64,000 nt of DNA, taken from NCBI RefSeq assembly GCF_040712075.1, contig NZ_JBFCVL010000007.1:248001-312000 (forward strand), in the 5' to 3' direction. How positions within the stretch are numbered: position 1 is the stretch's first letter; the number at the start of each line of letters is the position of its first letter. Under the pieces are notes generated by a model, which was not told the DNA's origin, made no database searches, and worked only from the letters and a program-made list of their open reading frames with translations. The position numbers and the translations under genes are program-made. Positions 37,303-46,307 of the stretch are shown here, piece by piece. This DNA is from Fodinicurvata sp. EGI_FJ10296. Lineage in GTDB: Bacteria > Pseudomonadota > Alphaproteobacteria > DSM-16000 > Inquilinaceae.

Positions 37303-37830
37303 TTAAAACAGGGCCAGCAGCCCGTCCGGAAAACGGACGCTGAGGACGGCCTTGAACAGATAGCTGAGTGCAACGGTCAGCCCGACCGGCATGAGGAGCA
37401 GAACGGGCCAGCGCCGTTCGCCCAGCATCACCAGCACGCCAAAGGTAAACAGAAGGATTACCAGCGTGCCGCCAAGCTCGCGCCAGTAGACGAACAACCC
37501 CGCGCCGAGAGCCATCATACCGAGGCGCTGGGCCGGGGCGACGAGCTGGCGCCCTCTGATCCGCTGAAAGAATCCGGCGTCGCCATCTTCGGCATCGCCG
37601 GGCACTGCTTTCCATATCTCGCGGCATGACAGGACGATCTGGACGACCAGCAAGACGACAAGAACGCCGGTCAGCGTCATCGGAAAACTGACAGCGCTGG
37701 CGGAAAGGCCTGCGGCCTGCCACCAATAGGCGCCCAGAAAGCCAACCATGATCAAGGGAACAATCAGTTCCCCCGCCATCTTCCGATATCTCTGACCATT
37801 GTTGGTCCCGGTGTTGGTCATCGGCTGCAT
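37303..37830 (-). CDS. tctB: Tripartite tricarboxylate transporter small membrane subunit TctB (copy 1)
   Basis: Four membrane helices (GELIVPLIMVGFLGAYWW; FPMTLTGVLVVLLVVQIVL; LGMMALGAGLFVYW; LGGTLVILLFTFGVLVML) in a protein of about 175 residues, the normal TctB size. The start is uncertain: ATG 37830 follows GTGGG, but in-frame ATGs at 37890 and 37821 are also possible. It precedes tctA in the same orientation. Confidence 0.85.
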   Translation of the reverse strand: MQPMTNTGTNNGQRYRKMAGELIVPLIMVGFLGAYWWQAAGLSASAVSFPMTLTGVLVVLLVVQIVLSCREIWKAVPGDAEDGDAGFFQRIRGRQLVAPAQRLGMMALGAGLFVYWRELGGTLVILLFTFGVLVMLGERRWPVLLLMPVGLTVALSYLFKAVLSVRFPDGLLALF

Positions 37831-38057
37831 CCCACGGCGCCGCGACGACACACCATCGTCGCTGGAAGAAGCGTTGACGTTACTGAGCATGCTCGCAAGC
37901 CGATGCGTATGCCTAACAGTTATGCCAAGGCGATATATCGTTCCAGAGCCTCGCCTCGATCTCATCCCGGCATGACTGATATTCCCCCGCGGCTACAGTC
38001 CTTCCCTTTAGACTGGCATCCGGTTTCCTCCCGCGCGCGAACGGACCTCGAACAACC

Positions 38058-38918
38058 ATGCCGCCTCCATCATTCTCCGGAGCCCCCCGCCAGAGCAGGC
38101 CGGCCCGCTCGATCAGCCATTATGCCTGTCCGGCGAATATGAAGCTTGAGGGTTTCCTGGACAGGGTCGCCGGGAGTGGCTTTGACAGCGTCGGCCTGAC
38201 AGCCCGCGCCTTCACCGAAATGCCGGTCGCCGAAATTGCCGCCGCCTTGCAGAGCAGGGGCCTCGGCGTCAGTTCGGTCAACAGCGCAGGCTATTTCCTG
38301 TTCGCCGATACCGCCGTTCAGGCGCGCCAGACAGCAGAGAACGAGCGGCTGATCGCCAGTGCCGCAACTCTCGGCGCCAATGGGCTGAACATCATAGCCG
38401 GCGGCATCGGCGACATGCCTATGACAGACGCCCGGCAGCGGGCAACGGCGGGACTGCATCGACTGGCCGAGCAGGCCCGCACCGCTGATGTGACCTTGCT
38501 GGTCGAGCCGGTTCACCCGGCGGCCATTCACGACAAGGGCTGCTTCAGCACCATCGCGCAGGTGGCCGACGCAATCGCCGGCATCGACAACGCCCGCATG
38601 ACAATCGATCTTTTCCATTCCTGGTGGGACCCCGGCCTGGATGCGGCGCTATTTGACCCCGCGGCCCGCATCGGCCTCGTTCAGTTCTGCGATGTCGCGG
38701 TCGATGACGCCGGCTTCGCATTGGCCCGGGCGTTGCCCGGCCACGGGAAGGTCGACATCACGCGCGCCCTTCGGCAGACGATCGGCGCGCACCCGGATGT
38801 GCCGCTCGAACTCGAACTCTTTGCAGAGCGCTTTACCGATTACGATTTCGACCGGGTGCTGGAAACCGCAGGATCCGCCGTGGACCGAGCCGCCAGGTGC
38901 CAGGGGAACACAACGTGA
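38058..38918 (+). CDS. Xylose-isomerase-like TIM-barrel sugar isomerase/epimerase family protein
   Basis: A 286-residue TIM-barrel protein of the AP_endonuc_2 fold. ISHYACPAN forms strand 1, then GFDSVGLTARAF, LVEPVHPAA with the Glu-His metal position, MTIDLFHSWWDP, and VPLELELFAERF at the end. Related proteins are inosose, hydroxypyruvate or ketose isomerases/epimerases. Because strand 1 lies before the internal Met, the ATG at 38058 is used. It overlaps the downstream MFS gene by four bases (GTGA), so the carrier probably brings in its substrate. Confidence 0.82.
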   Translation: MPPPSFSGAPRQSRPARSISHYACPANMKLEGFLDRVAGSGFDSVGLTARAFTEMPVAEIAAALQSRGLGVSSVNSAGYFLFADTAVQARQTAENERLIASAATLGANGLNIIAGGIGDMPMTDARQRATAGLHRLAEQARTADVTLLVEPVHPAAIHDKGCFSTIAQVADAIAGIDNARMTIDLFHSWWDPGLDAALFDPAARIGLVQFCDVAVDDAGFALARALPGHGKVDITRALRQTIGAHPDVPLELELFAERFTDYDFDRVLETAGSAVDRAARCQGNTT

Positions 38919-40123
38919 GAACCCGAACGGGTTACACGCTGCGGTCTATGGTCGAACACGACGTTGCCGCACCGCTCGCCATCACATTTACACATCAGGC
39001 GGTGGGGTCGTTTTTCCTGATGACCGCCCCGGTGCTGGCGCCGCTGATCGCGGACCGCGCCGATGTGTCGTCCAGCCTGATCGGCTCGTACACCGCTCTG
39101 GCCTATCTGGCCGCCATGGCCGCCAGCGGTCTGTCCGGATTTGCCTTTGCGCGCCTTGGCGCCTTGACCACGAGCACCGCCTGCATCCTTCTGACGGTGG
39201 CGGGGCTGGCACTGCTGGGGGCCAGCACACCGTGGCTGCTGGGGCTGTCGGCGCTGATCATCGGGTTCGGCTACGGACCGCTGACGCCGGCCAGTTCACA
39301 TGTTCTGGCAGCCCATTCTCCGCCGCGCTGGAAGAACACGATCATGGCGGCCAAGCAGACGGGCGTCCCGATCGGCGGCACTCTGGCCGGATTGTCGATG
39401 CCCTTTCTGATCGCGACGCTGGGCTGGGGCTGGGGCCTGGCGCTACCGGCCGCCGTTGGGCTTGCCATTGCCCTCGTGATCCTGACCCGATGCCGGTCGA
39501 TAGACCGGCGCACGCCCCCGCCGGCGCAAGGCAGGATGGGGCCGGAGAACGCGCCGCTGGGGCCGTGGATGCTGAGCCTGGGGGCCGGCGCCTTCTGCTA
39601 TGCCGGGGTCCAGATGTCGCTGACGGCATTTCTGGCGCTTTATTTCGTCGAGCATCTGGGGCTGTCCCTGGCGGCAGCGGGCGGCATGATCGCCGTTTTC
39701 CAGATGTCCGGACTGGTGGCTCGAATGGGATGGGGGACGCTGGCCGACCGGTTGGGCGAACGGATTCCGTTCTTCGTCGTGATCGGCATCACGATCATCG
39801 CGGCGGTGGGAATATTCCTCGCCGTCGCCCGGCCCGGCGCATCCCCGGCCGCGCTTATATTGGCGACCATGGTTCTCGGAACCTTCGGCAACAGCTGGAC
39901 CGGCCTGTATTTCGCCGAGATCATCCGATCGGTCAAACTGAATGAAATGGGCCGCACCACCGGCATCGCACTGATGTTCACCTTTGCCGGGGTCGTCGTC
40001 ATTCCGCCCCTGATCGGACTTGCCGTTACCCTGACCGGTTTTCCGGCGGCGTTCGCCCTGATCGGGCTGCTAGGCGGATTTGGCGCTTTCGCCGGCCGCA
40101 TGGCCCGGCGGGTCTCACGCTAG
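38915..40123 (+). CDS. Major facilitator superfamily transporter
   Basis: A 402-residue, 12-helix carrier. Motifs include FFLMTAPVLAPLIADRADVS in helix 1 and its loop, and KQTGVPIGGTLAGL in helix 5, as in anion or organic-acid carriers. The start is the GTG at 38915, which overlaps the preceding stop and has an AGGGGA site seven bases upstream. Its end overlaps the convergent LysR gene by nine bases. Substrate unknown. Confidence 0.88.
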   Translation: MRTRTGYTLRSMVEHDVAAPLAITFTHQAVGSFFLMTAPVLAPLIADRADVSSSLIGSYTALAYLAAMAASGLSGFAFARLGALTTSTACILLTVAGLALLGASTPWLLGLSALIIGFGYGPLTPASSHVLAAHSPPRWKNTIMAAKQTGVPIGGTLAGLSMPFLIATLGWGWGLALPAAVGLAIALVILTRCRSIDRRTPPPAQGRMGPENAPLGPWMLSLGAGAFCYAGVQMSLTAFLALYFVEHLGLSLAAAGGMIAVFQMSGLVARMGWGTLADRLGERIPFFVVIGITIIAAVGIFLAVARPGASPAALILATMVLGTFGNSWTGLYFAEIIRSVKLNEMGRTTGIALMFTFAGVVVIPPLIGLAVTLTGFPAAFALIGLLGGFGAFAGRMARRVSR

Positions 40124-41110
40124 TCGCGGTTCGACCCGGATTTCGGCATCGCTCAGGTCATCGACGCCCTGTGCGGCCGCTGCGGTCCGCCGGGCAACGC
40201 GCCAGGCGGCATCGGGCATCAGGTCAAGGATCTGGGCGCGGACAAGCTGCGCGACCTGCCGGGTCGGTGCCGCGCGGGCGCGCTGGCTCGCCGTGGCGAC
40301 ATAAAGCAGGCGGGTCAGCTGAGGCTCGACGATTGGCCAGGCCTGCAATCCCGATCCGCTCATTTCCCGCTGAATGGCCATCAACGGCAGAATGGCATAG
40401 CCGAAATCCTCGCGAACGGCCTCAAGCATCGAATGCAGGGCGTCGACCTCCAGCGCCACCGACAGCGTCAGTCCCATCTTGCCGGCGACATTCTCCAGAT
40501 AGGTCCGCAAACCATGGGGCCGGCTGGGCATGACCAGCGGCAGGGCGCAGAGCGACGACAGCGTCACCGCACCGTCGATGGTGGGCGGCGGCAAGGCCGA
40601 CTTGCCGATACAGGCGAGGTCCTCTTCGACGATCGGCTCGAAGATGGCGGAATTGGCGGCCGGGTCGTCATAGAGTACGGCGACGTCGATACGGCCCGCG
40701 AACAGCCATTCCAGCAAATGACCGCTGAATCCCTCGACGATGCGCAGATTGACCTGCGGAAACGCCTGCCGGAAACGCCGGGCGAAGGGAATGGTGAACA
40801 GCCGGCCGACGGTCGGCGGAATGCCGATGATCGCGCTGCCGCCCGGCGACGTGCGCAGCAGCGACAGTTCGTGGGACACATGCTCCAGGCTGTCGACGGC
40901 GGAGCGACCGTGTTCGAGCAGCAGCGAGCCCGCATGGGTCATGGTGACGCCGCGGCCGTTGCGATAAAGCAGCTGGACGCCCAGTTCCTCTTCCAGTTTG
41001 CGGACCTGACGGCTGATCGCCGACTGCGCGATGTTCAGCGTCACCGCCGCCTTGGAAAAGCTGCCGAGTTCCGCAACACGGACGAAATAGCTGATCTGCC
41101 TCAGTTCCAC
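40115..41110 (-). CDS. LysR-family transcriptional regulator
   Basis: A 331-residue LysR regulator: N-terminal helix-turn-helix (ELRQISYFVRVAELGSFSKA; LNIAQSAISRQVRKLEEELG) and a C-terminal effector domain of periplasmic-binding fold (GSAIIGIPPTVGRLFTIPFA). The GTG at 41110 has an AGGA site; an ATG at 41200 would add a poorly conserved tail. It is divergent from the isochorismatase-like gene by 147 bp, the standard layout for controlling the long plus-strand catabolic run. Confidence 0.9.
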   Translation of the reverse strand: MELRQISYFVRVAELGSFSKAAVTLNIAQSAISRQVRKLEEELGVQLLYRNGRGVTMTHAGSLLLEHGRSAVDSLEHVSHELSLLRTSPGGSAIIGIPPTVGRLFTIPFARRFRQAFPQVNLRIVEGFSGHLLEWLFAGRIDVAVLYDDPAANSAIFEPIVEEDLACIGKSALPPPTIDGAVTLSSLCALPLVMPSRPHGLRTYLENVAGKMGLTLSVALEVDALHSMLEAVREDFGYAILPLMAIQREMSGSGLQAWPIVEPQLTRLLYVATASQRARAAPTRQVAQLVRAQILDLMPDAAWRVARRTAAAAQGVDDLSDAEIRVEPRLA

Positions 41111-41257
41111 GCGCGTTCCTTCCGCATACGGATCCGGTGCCCGGGCGGCATTCAGGGCATCTCGGGCCGGCATTGCTGTTATCGCCATGTTGGCCTGCAT
41201 TCAAGGCGATGTCGAGGGTACTGTATCGCCCAGCAATGTCCCCAACGGAACCACCCG
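41111..41257. promoter_or_regulatory. Divergent LysR control region
   Basis: This 147-bp gap should hold the LysR binding site and both promoters. It contains an inverted pair cattgctg (41171-41178) and cagcaatg (41231-41238). It also has two near-identical words, gcattcaggg (41148-41157) and gcattcaagg (41197-41206). A clean T-N11-A box could not be singled out. Confidence 0.45.
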
Positions 41258-41968
41258 ATGCGCTCAGCCCGCCCCCCGTCCAATTCCGATGCCTGGCCCG
41301 GCCCGAGGATTCTGCCCGATCTCGCCGCGCGCATCGAACCCGCCCACACGGCGGTACTGGTCATCGATATGCAAAACGATTTTCTGGCACCGGGTTTCGG
41401 TGCGGAAAAGGCGGGACGCGATCTCGCGCCCGGCCGCGCCATCGTGCCGGGACTGCAAAGGCTGATCGCCGGTGCCCGCCGGGCCGGAGCGACCGTCGCG
41501 CATGTCGGTTTTCTCACCCTGCCGGACAACGCGAGCGATTCCGGTCCGTGGCTGGCACAGCGCCGACGGTCGACCTGGTCCTCGGACACTCTGTGCCTGC
41601 AAGGATCGCCGGGTGCGGATTTCCTGGCGGAACTGACACCGGCGCCGGGCGACCTGGTCATCAGCAAGTTCCGCTACAGCGCCTTTGCCGCGACGCCGAT
41701 GGACGTGCTGCTGCGCGCGCGGGGAATCCGGACCGTCATCATCACCGGCGTCTCTACCAATGCCTGCGTGGAAAGCACGCTCAGATACGCGATGGAACTG
41801 TCCTATTACATCGTCGTACCGACGGACGGTGTCGCGTCGTGGAGCCAGCCGCTGCACGACGCGACGCTGGAAAACGTCAACCACCGCTTTGGTCTGACGC
41901 CGGTCATCAACGAAATTCTGGAAATCTGGAAATCCAGCGAGAGAACAACAAGGGGAGACGCACAATGA
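41258..41968 (+). CDS. Isochorismatase-like cysteine hydrolase
   Basis: A 236-residue protein with the Asp-Lys-Cys triad: LVIDMQNDF (Asp37), VISKFRYSAF (Lys137) and GVSTNACVEST (Cys170). In this family the triad hydrolyses amides such as maleamate, biuret, N-carbamoylsarcosine or ureidoacrylate. ATG 41258 is the first with the fold intact. It overlaps the MmgE/PrpD gene by four bases and heads the LysR-linked run, so an amide-type substrate fits the nearby amidase and deacetylase. Confidence 0.88.
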   Translation: MRSARPPSNSDAWPGPRILPDLAARIEPAHTAVLVIDMQNDFLAPGFGAEKAGRDLAPGRAIVPGLQRLIAGARRAGATVAHVGFLTLPDNASDSGPWLAQRRRSTWSSDTLCLQGSPGADFLAELTPAPGDLVISKFRYSAFAATPMDVLLRARGIRTVIITGVSTNACVESTLRYAMELSYYIVVPTDGVASWSQPLHDATLENVNHRFGLTPVINEILEIWKSSERTTRGDAQ

Positions 41969-43434
41969 CAGGTGACAAGAGCGACGGCAGCGCATTCGAA
42001 GGGCTCAAGGGCCTGTCTGCGGCAGCTTCCTCCTTTACGGTCGGACTGAAATACGACGACATATCCGCTGAGGCACTGCGCATCGGCCGCCGGTGCATCC
42101 TGGATGGTCTGGCGGTGTCGCTGGCCGGCAGCGAGCAACCGCTGATCGACGTTCTGGACCGCCACATCACCCGCATCGGCGGTGCCGCCGACGCCCGTGT
42201 AATCGGCGATGCCGGACGGCGGGTGCCGGTTCATCTGGCGGCATTGTGGAACGGCTCGGCCGGACACGCGATGGATTGGGACGACACCCAGCTCGCCGAA
42301 GGGCCGGGACGCCCTTACGGCCTGCTGATGCACCCGACCATGCCACCGCTGGCGGCCGCGCTTGCAGTTTCGGACCTGATCGCCGTCGAAACCGGCCGGC
42401 CGGTCAGTGGCAAGGATTTCATGGTCGCGTTCCAGGCCGGCTTCGAGGTCGGCTGCAAGGTCGCCGAAGCGATCGATCCGGATCACTATATGCTCGGCTT
42501 TCATACCAGCGGCACGATCGGCACCTTTGCCGCTGCCGCGACCGCCGCCAAACTGCTCGGATTGAATGTCTCACAGACCGCGCAGGCACTGGGCATTGCC
42601 GCCTCGATGGCGTCGGGCATTCGCGCCGGGTTCGGCACGATGACCAAACCGCTGCATGTCGGCCGGGCCGCTGAGAACGGCGTCACGGCCGCCATGCTGG
42701 TGCGCGAGGGGTTCACCGGCAGCGAAGAAGGCTTCGACGGCCGCTGGGGCTATCTTGCGGTCGCCGGACGCGGCGGCGATCCCGAACGCATCAATGACCG
42801 CTTCGGCCGCCCGCTGACCATCGAAAGCCCCGGCGTCAGCATCAAACCCTATCCGTCCGGCGTCCTGACCCATCCCAGCATGGATGCGATGCGGTTCCTG
42901 ATGGAAGAAAACGCGCTGACCCCGGACGACATCGAGGAAGTGACGCTTTTCGCCGGCTGGAATGTGCTGGCGCCGATCCGCTATGAGATCGCGAAGAACG
43001 AACTTGAAGGCAAGTTCAGCTTCGCGTTTCTTCTGTCCGCCATCATTCTTGCCGGGCGGGCGGGCAAGACCGAATTCACCGACGCCTTTGTCGGCAGCGA
43101 CGCCTGCCAGACGATGCAGCGGCGCGTCAGCGCGCGGTTCGACCAGAATATCGAGGATATGGGCTGGGACCGCATCCGCTCGCGCGTGGTCGTCAAGACC
43201 CGCGACGGCCGGACGATCGAACGCTGGGCGGACGAGAACTATCGCGGCAGCCCCCACAACCCGTTGTCGGATGCCGAGGTCGAAGGAAAATTCCGCGATT
43301 GCGCGCTGGGGATCCTCGACGAGGCCGCCACCGCGAAGCTGATCGAGGCCGTCTGGAAAGTCGAGACGCTGTCCGACGCCACGGTGCTTTACGATCTGCT
43401 GAGCTGGAAGCCGTCCGGGGCGGCGGTGTCATGA
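41965..43434 (+). CDS. MmgE/PrpD family protein (copy 1)
   Basis: A 489-residue protein of the 2-methylcitrate dehydratase superfamily: RCILDGLAVSLAGSEQPLID, SAGHAMDWDDTQ, GFHTSGTIGTFAAAATAAKL, GTMTKPLHVGRAAENG and SPGVSIKPYPSGVLTHPSMD. Members dehydrate or isomerise tricarboxylates and relatives, such as cis-aconitate decarboxylase. It has a strong AGGGGAG site and four-base overlaps with both neighbours. A second copy lies at 49.97 kb. Confidence 0.92.
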   Translation: MTGDKSDGSAFEGLKGLSAAASSFTVGLKYDDISAEALRIGRRCILDGLAVSLAGSEQPLIDVLDRHITRIGGAADARVIGDAGRRVPVHLAALWNGSAGHAMDWDDTQLAEGPGRPYGLLMHPTMPPLAAALAVSDLIAVETGRPVSGKDFMVAFQAGFEVGCKVAEAIDPDHYMLGFHTSGTIGTFAAAATAAKLLGLNVSQTAQALGIAASMASGIRAGFGTMTKPLHVGRAAENGVTAAMLVREGFTGSEEGFDGRWGYLAVAGRGGDPERINDRFGRPLTIESPGVSIKPYPSGVLTHPSMDAMRFLMEENALTPDDIEEVTLFAGWNVLAPIRYEIAKNELEGKFSFAFLLSAIILAGRAGKTEFTDAFVGSDACQTMQRRVSARFDQNIEDMGWDRIRSRVVVKTRDGRTIERWADENYRGSPHNPLSDAEVEGKFRDCALGILDEAATAKLIEAVWKVETLSDATVLYDLLSWKPSGAAVS

Positions 43435-44309
43435 CATCGAACCCCCGCATCCCCTATCGGCTGTCGTATGAGCGCCCTGCCCTGGCAGCGCCCGATGGCA
43501 AGCGCCTGATTGTCCATTGTGTGGTCAATGTGGAAGCCTGGCAATTCGATCAGCCGATGCCGCGAACGATCATCACGGCGCCGCACGGTCGGGAAGCCGT
43601 ACCGGACATACCGAATTTCTCCTGGGCCGAATACGGCATGCGCTGCGGCATGCCGCGGTTGCTCGACCTTTTCGGCGATCTGGATCTTCCGGTCAGCTGC
43701 TCGTTCAATGCGGGCGTGATCGACGTCTATCCGGAATGCGCCGACGCCATTCTTCGGGCCGGATGGGAATTTGTCGGGCACGGCCTGCACCAGAGCTCGA
43801 TCCAGGGTACCAGTGACGAGGCCGCCCTGATCGGCGCCGCGCTGGACAAGATCAGCAGCTTCACCGGCCAGAAGGTCCGTGGCTGGCTGGGTCCCGGCCT
43901 GCGCGAAAGCAAGTCAACACCCGATCATCTGGCCAGGGCCGGCGTCGACTATATCTGCGACTGGGTTCTGGACGATCTGCCATGCTGGATGTCGACGGCC
44001 CACCGCCCCGTCATCGCCATGCCCTATACCCTGGAACTCAACGACAGCATCATGTTCGCGATCGAGCGCAAGCCGTCGGAAGAATTCCTGCGCCGCTTCT
44101 CCGACACGCTCGACCGGTTCGACCGCGAGGCGGCTGGCGGTGCGCGCATCATCACACTCGGCCTCCACCCCCACCTGATCGCGGTCCCGCACAGGATCGA
44201 CTATCTGGAGCGGATCGTTGAGACACTGAGAACCCGCGACGACACGATCTTCATGACCGGATCGGCCATCGCCGACTGGTACGCCAGCGCTGAACCCCCG
44301 CCGAACTGA
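43431..44309 (+). CDS. Polysaccharide-deacetylase fold protein, PuuE allantoinase-like
   Basis: A 292-residue NodB-fold hydrolase. KRLIVHCVVNVEAWQFDQPM is the typical N-terminus of the PuuE/chitin-deacetylase-like subgroup. FSWAEYGMRCGMPRLLDLF, EFVGHGLHQSSI and GWLGPGLRESKSTPDHLARA give the metal-site and active-site regions. The subgroup includes metal-independent allantoinases and other C-N hydrolases rather than true polysaccharide enzymes. It lies in a run of amide-acting enzymes and overlaps the upstream gene by four bases. Confidence 0.87.
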   Translation: MTSNPRIPYRLSYERPALAAPDGKRLIVHCVVNVEAWQFDQPMPRTIITAPHGREAVPDIPNFSWAEYGMRCGMPRLLDLFGDLDLPVSCSFNAGVIDVYPECADAILRAGWEFVGHGLHQSSIQGTSDEAALIGAALDKISSFTGQKVRGWLGPGLRESKSTPDHLARAGVDYICDWVLDDLPCWMSTAHRPVIAMPYTLELNDSIMFAIERKPSEEFLRRFSDTLDRFDREAAGGARIITLGLHPHLIAVPHRIDYLERIVETLRTRDDTIFMTGSAIADWYASAEPPPN

Positions 44310-44336
44310 CCCGCCGAACTGACCCGCCGAACTGAC
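44298..44336. repeat. Three perfect 13-bp tandem repeats at a gene end
   Basis: ccgccgaactgac occurs at 44298-44310, 44311-44323 and 44324-44336. The first copy includes the stop codon of the deacetylase-like gene, so the array duplicates that gene's last codons without changing the protein. Confidence 0.95.
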
Positions 44337-44405
44337 CCGGCGACCTGCCGCCGGGCGACAGCCACCACACAGCAATAACGGTACAATCAACAGGAGGCTA
44401 CTATT

Positions 44406-45404
44406 GTGAAACATTCCATAAACCGGACACCCATCGGCGGAACACACACTCGCCGCATGAGCATCAGGGCAGCCGGCACCGTGGCGGCGATCGCCATGAT
44501 GGCCGGTGCGGCCACGACCGCCTCGGCACAGGAATTCCCGTCCGAGCCGATCGAGATCATCGTTCCCTATACCGCCGGATCGAACATGGATCGCTATGCC
44601 CGCGCTTCGGCGCCGATCCTGGGCCGCATCCTGGACGTCCCCGTCGTGGTCCAGAACATTCCCGGCGCGACCGGATGGAACCACATCTATCAGGCCGAAC
44701 CCGACGGCTATACCATCGGCGTCGGCGAGCAGACCGGACAGATCGGAATCGGGCTGCTGGAGCCGCTGCCCTATGACATCGAAGCCTTTACGTGGTTCGG
44801 TCATTTCGCGACCGGCAACCAGATGATGGTGCTGTCCAATGCCAGCGACTTCGAAACCCCGGAAGATCTGAAGGACAGCGACCGCCCCGTGCGCTGCGGG
44901 ACCTTCGGCGGCCTGTCCGCCGGTGCCATGCAGTGCGCCATGCTGGCGGGCCGCTGGAACTTCCCGCTGGCGTTCGTGAACGTGCCGGGACCGGGCGAGA
45001 TGCCGGTGGCGGCCCTGCGCGGTGATATCGACATTGCATCGGTCGGCGTCAATCTGTGGCTCGACTACATCGCCGACGGTTCGGTCACGCCGATCGTCAA
45101 CTGGGCCGAAGACCGTGACGAACGCGCCCCCGATGTCGACGGACTGGCCGATCTCGACATGGCCGATCTGGCCGGGATTACGGTGTTCCGTGCCGTCATG
45201 GGAACGCCGGAGATACCGGCCGACCGTGTGGCAATCCTGCGCGAGGCGCTGACCGAGGTTGCCAACGACCCGGAATGGCATGAGTTCATCGAGTCCGGCA
45301 ACCTCGACGATAACTACTACTTCGAGGATGACTATCAGGACATCATTTCCTCCGTCATCCGCGAGGTGGATGCCCAGGCGGAATTGATTCAAGGCGCCTT
45401 CTGA
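44406..45404 (+). CDS. Tripartite tricarboxylate transporter receptor, TctC/Bug family (copy 2)
   Basis: A 332-residue periplasmic receptor with a long signal peptide (MSIRAAGTVAAIAMMAGAAT, cleaved after ASA-Q), then FPSEPIEIIVPYTAGSNMDR, VQNIPGATGWNHIYQAEPDG and DIDIASVGVNLWLDYI. The start is a GTG at 44406 behind a consensus AGGAGG. The charged residues of the pocket loop (GSNMD) differ from copy 1 (GGGTD), so the two receptors probably bind different acids. It works with tctA/tctB at 46.3-48.4 kb. Confidence 0.92.
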   Translation: MKHSINRTPIGGTHTRRMSIRAAGTVAAIAMMAGAATTASAQEFPSEPIEIIVPYTAGSNMDRYARASAPILGRILDVPVVVQNIPGATGWNHIYQAEPDGYTIGVGEQTGQIGIGLLEPLPYDIEAFTWFGHFATGNQMMVLSNASDFETPEDLKDSDRPVRCGTFGGLSAGAMQCAMLAGRWNFPLAFVNVPGPGEMPVAALRGDIDIASVGVNLWLDYIADGSVTPIVNWAEDRDERAPDVDGLADLDMADLAGITVFRAVMGTPEIPADRVAILREALTEVANDPEWHEFIESGNLDDNYYFEDDYQDIISSVIREVDAQAELIQGAF

Positions 45405-45414
45405 TCCGGCAAAT

Positions 45415-45456
45415 CGCCGCCTCCTTCCGGTCGTCAGTCACCGGTGGGGGGCGGCG
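45415..45456 (+). terminator. Intercistronic hairpin after the receptor gene
   Basis: cgccgcc (45415-45421) pairs with ggcggcg (45450-45456), with an inner ccggt/accgg pair and a short loop. No T-tract follows directly. Hairpins here often stabilise receptor mRNA or lower expression of the downstream membrane genes. Confidence 0.5.
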
Positions 45457-45478
45457 GCTCTCTTATCGGGAAAGCAGT

Positions 45479-46279
45479 ATGACCGAGATGGACAACGATC
45501 TCATGGCCGGCTGGCGCCGACGCATCGGCGTGATCAGCCCGACGGTCCTGGAAACGATCCCACGCGACTTTTACGCCCTCGCGCCGCAGGGTGTCGACAT
45601 GGTTGGCATCACCTGCATGATGGGCGGGTGGAGCGACGATCAGTATACGCGCGCGCTGGCCCAGGTCGGCGCCGCCGCCGGCTATCTCGGCAAGCGCGGT
45701 GTCGATTTCATCATCCATGTCGGCACGCCGCTGGTCGTGAGCCAGGAACCCGATTTCGGCCAACAGCTGGTCGAAACCATCGCCAGCGCCGGCAGTGCCC
45801 CGGCAACGACGACGATCGAATCCGCAATCGCCGCATTCGCCGATCTGCAGCTATCCTCGATCGCCCTGGTCAGTCCCTTCACGCCGACACTGAATGAACA
45901 GCTGGCTGCCTATATCGAGCGCCGTGGTGTCAGGATCGCCACCATCCAGCCAGTGGAAACGCCGTCGTTCGAGGCGCTGAACGACATCACGCCGCAAAGC
46001 ATTTATCAGGCCGTTCACCTGGCCTCCAGGGGTGCACCACAAGCTGAAGGGTACTTCCTGCCCTGCGGCCAGATGCGCGGTGTCGCGGTCGCGCCCACGG
46101 TTGAGGCCGAACTGGGCAAGCCGGTGCTCGCCCAGAACGCCGTCGATTTCTGGGCAGCGTTCAATCATCTGGGACTGAACGACATCCGCCCCGGCGCCGG
46201 CATGCTGTTCGAGCGGCTGCGTGCCCGCCTGCCCCGCAGGACCTCCCTGCCCCGAACAGACGGGGATGCGCCATGCTGA
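45479..46279 (+). CDS. Arylmalonate decarboxylase-like protein (single catalytic Cys)
   Basis: A 266-residue member of the Asp/Glu racemase superfamily. The N-terminal catalytic position is Gly (HVGTPLVV, Gly82) and the C-terminal one is Cys (FLPCGQMRG, Cys196). Arylmalonate decarboxylase has Gly74 and Cys188, the same spacing of 114, whereas racemases and maleate isomerase have Cys at both. This favours cofactor-free decarboxylation of a malonate-type acid over racemisation. It lies between tctC and tctA, which would import the acid. Confidence 0.8.
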   Translation: MTEMDNDLMAGWRRRIGVISPTVLETIPRDFYALAPQGVDMVGITCMMGGWSDDQYTRALAQVGAAAGYLGKRGVDFIIHVGTPLVVSQEPDFGQQLVETIASAGSAPATTTIESAIAAFADLQLSSIALVSPFTPTLNEQLAAYIERRGVRIATIQPVETPSFEALNDITPQSIYQAVHLASRGAPQAEGYFLPCGQMRGVAVAPTVEAELGKPVLAQNAVDFWAAFNHLGLNDIRPGAGMLFERLRARLPRRTSLPRTDGDAPC

Positions 46280-46307
46280 GCCGCAACCGGCAGGGCCGCT
46301 GACCGCG

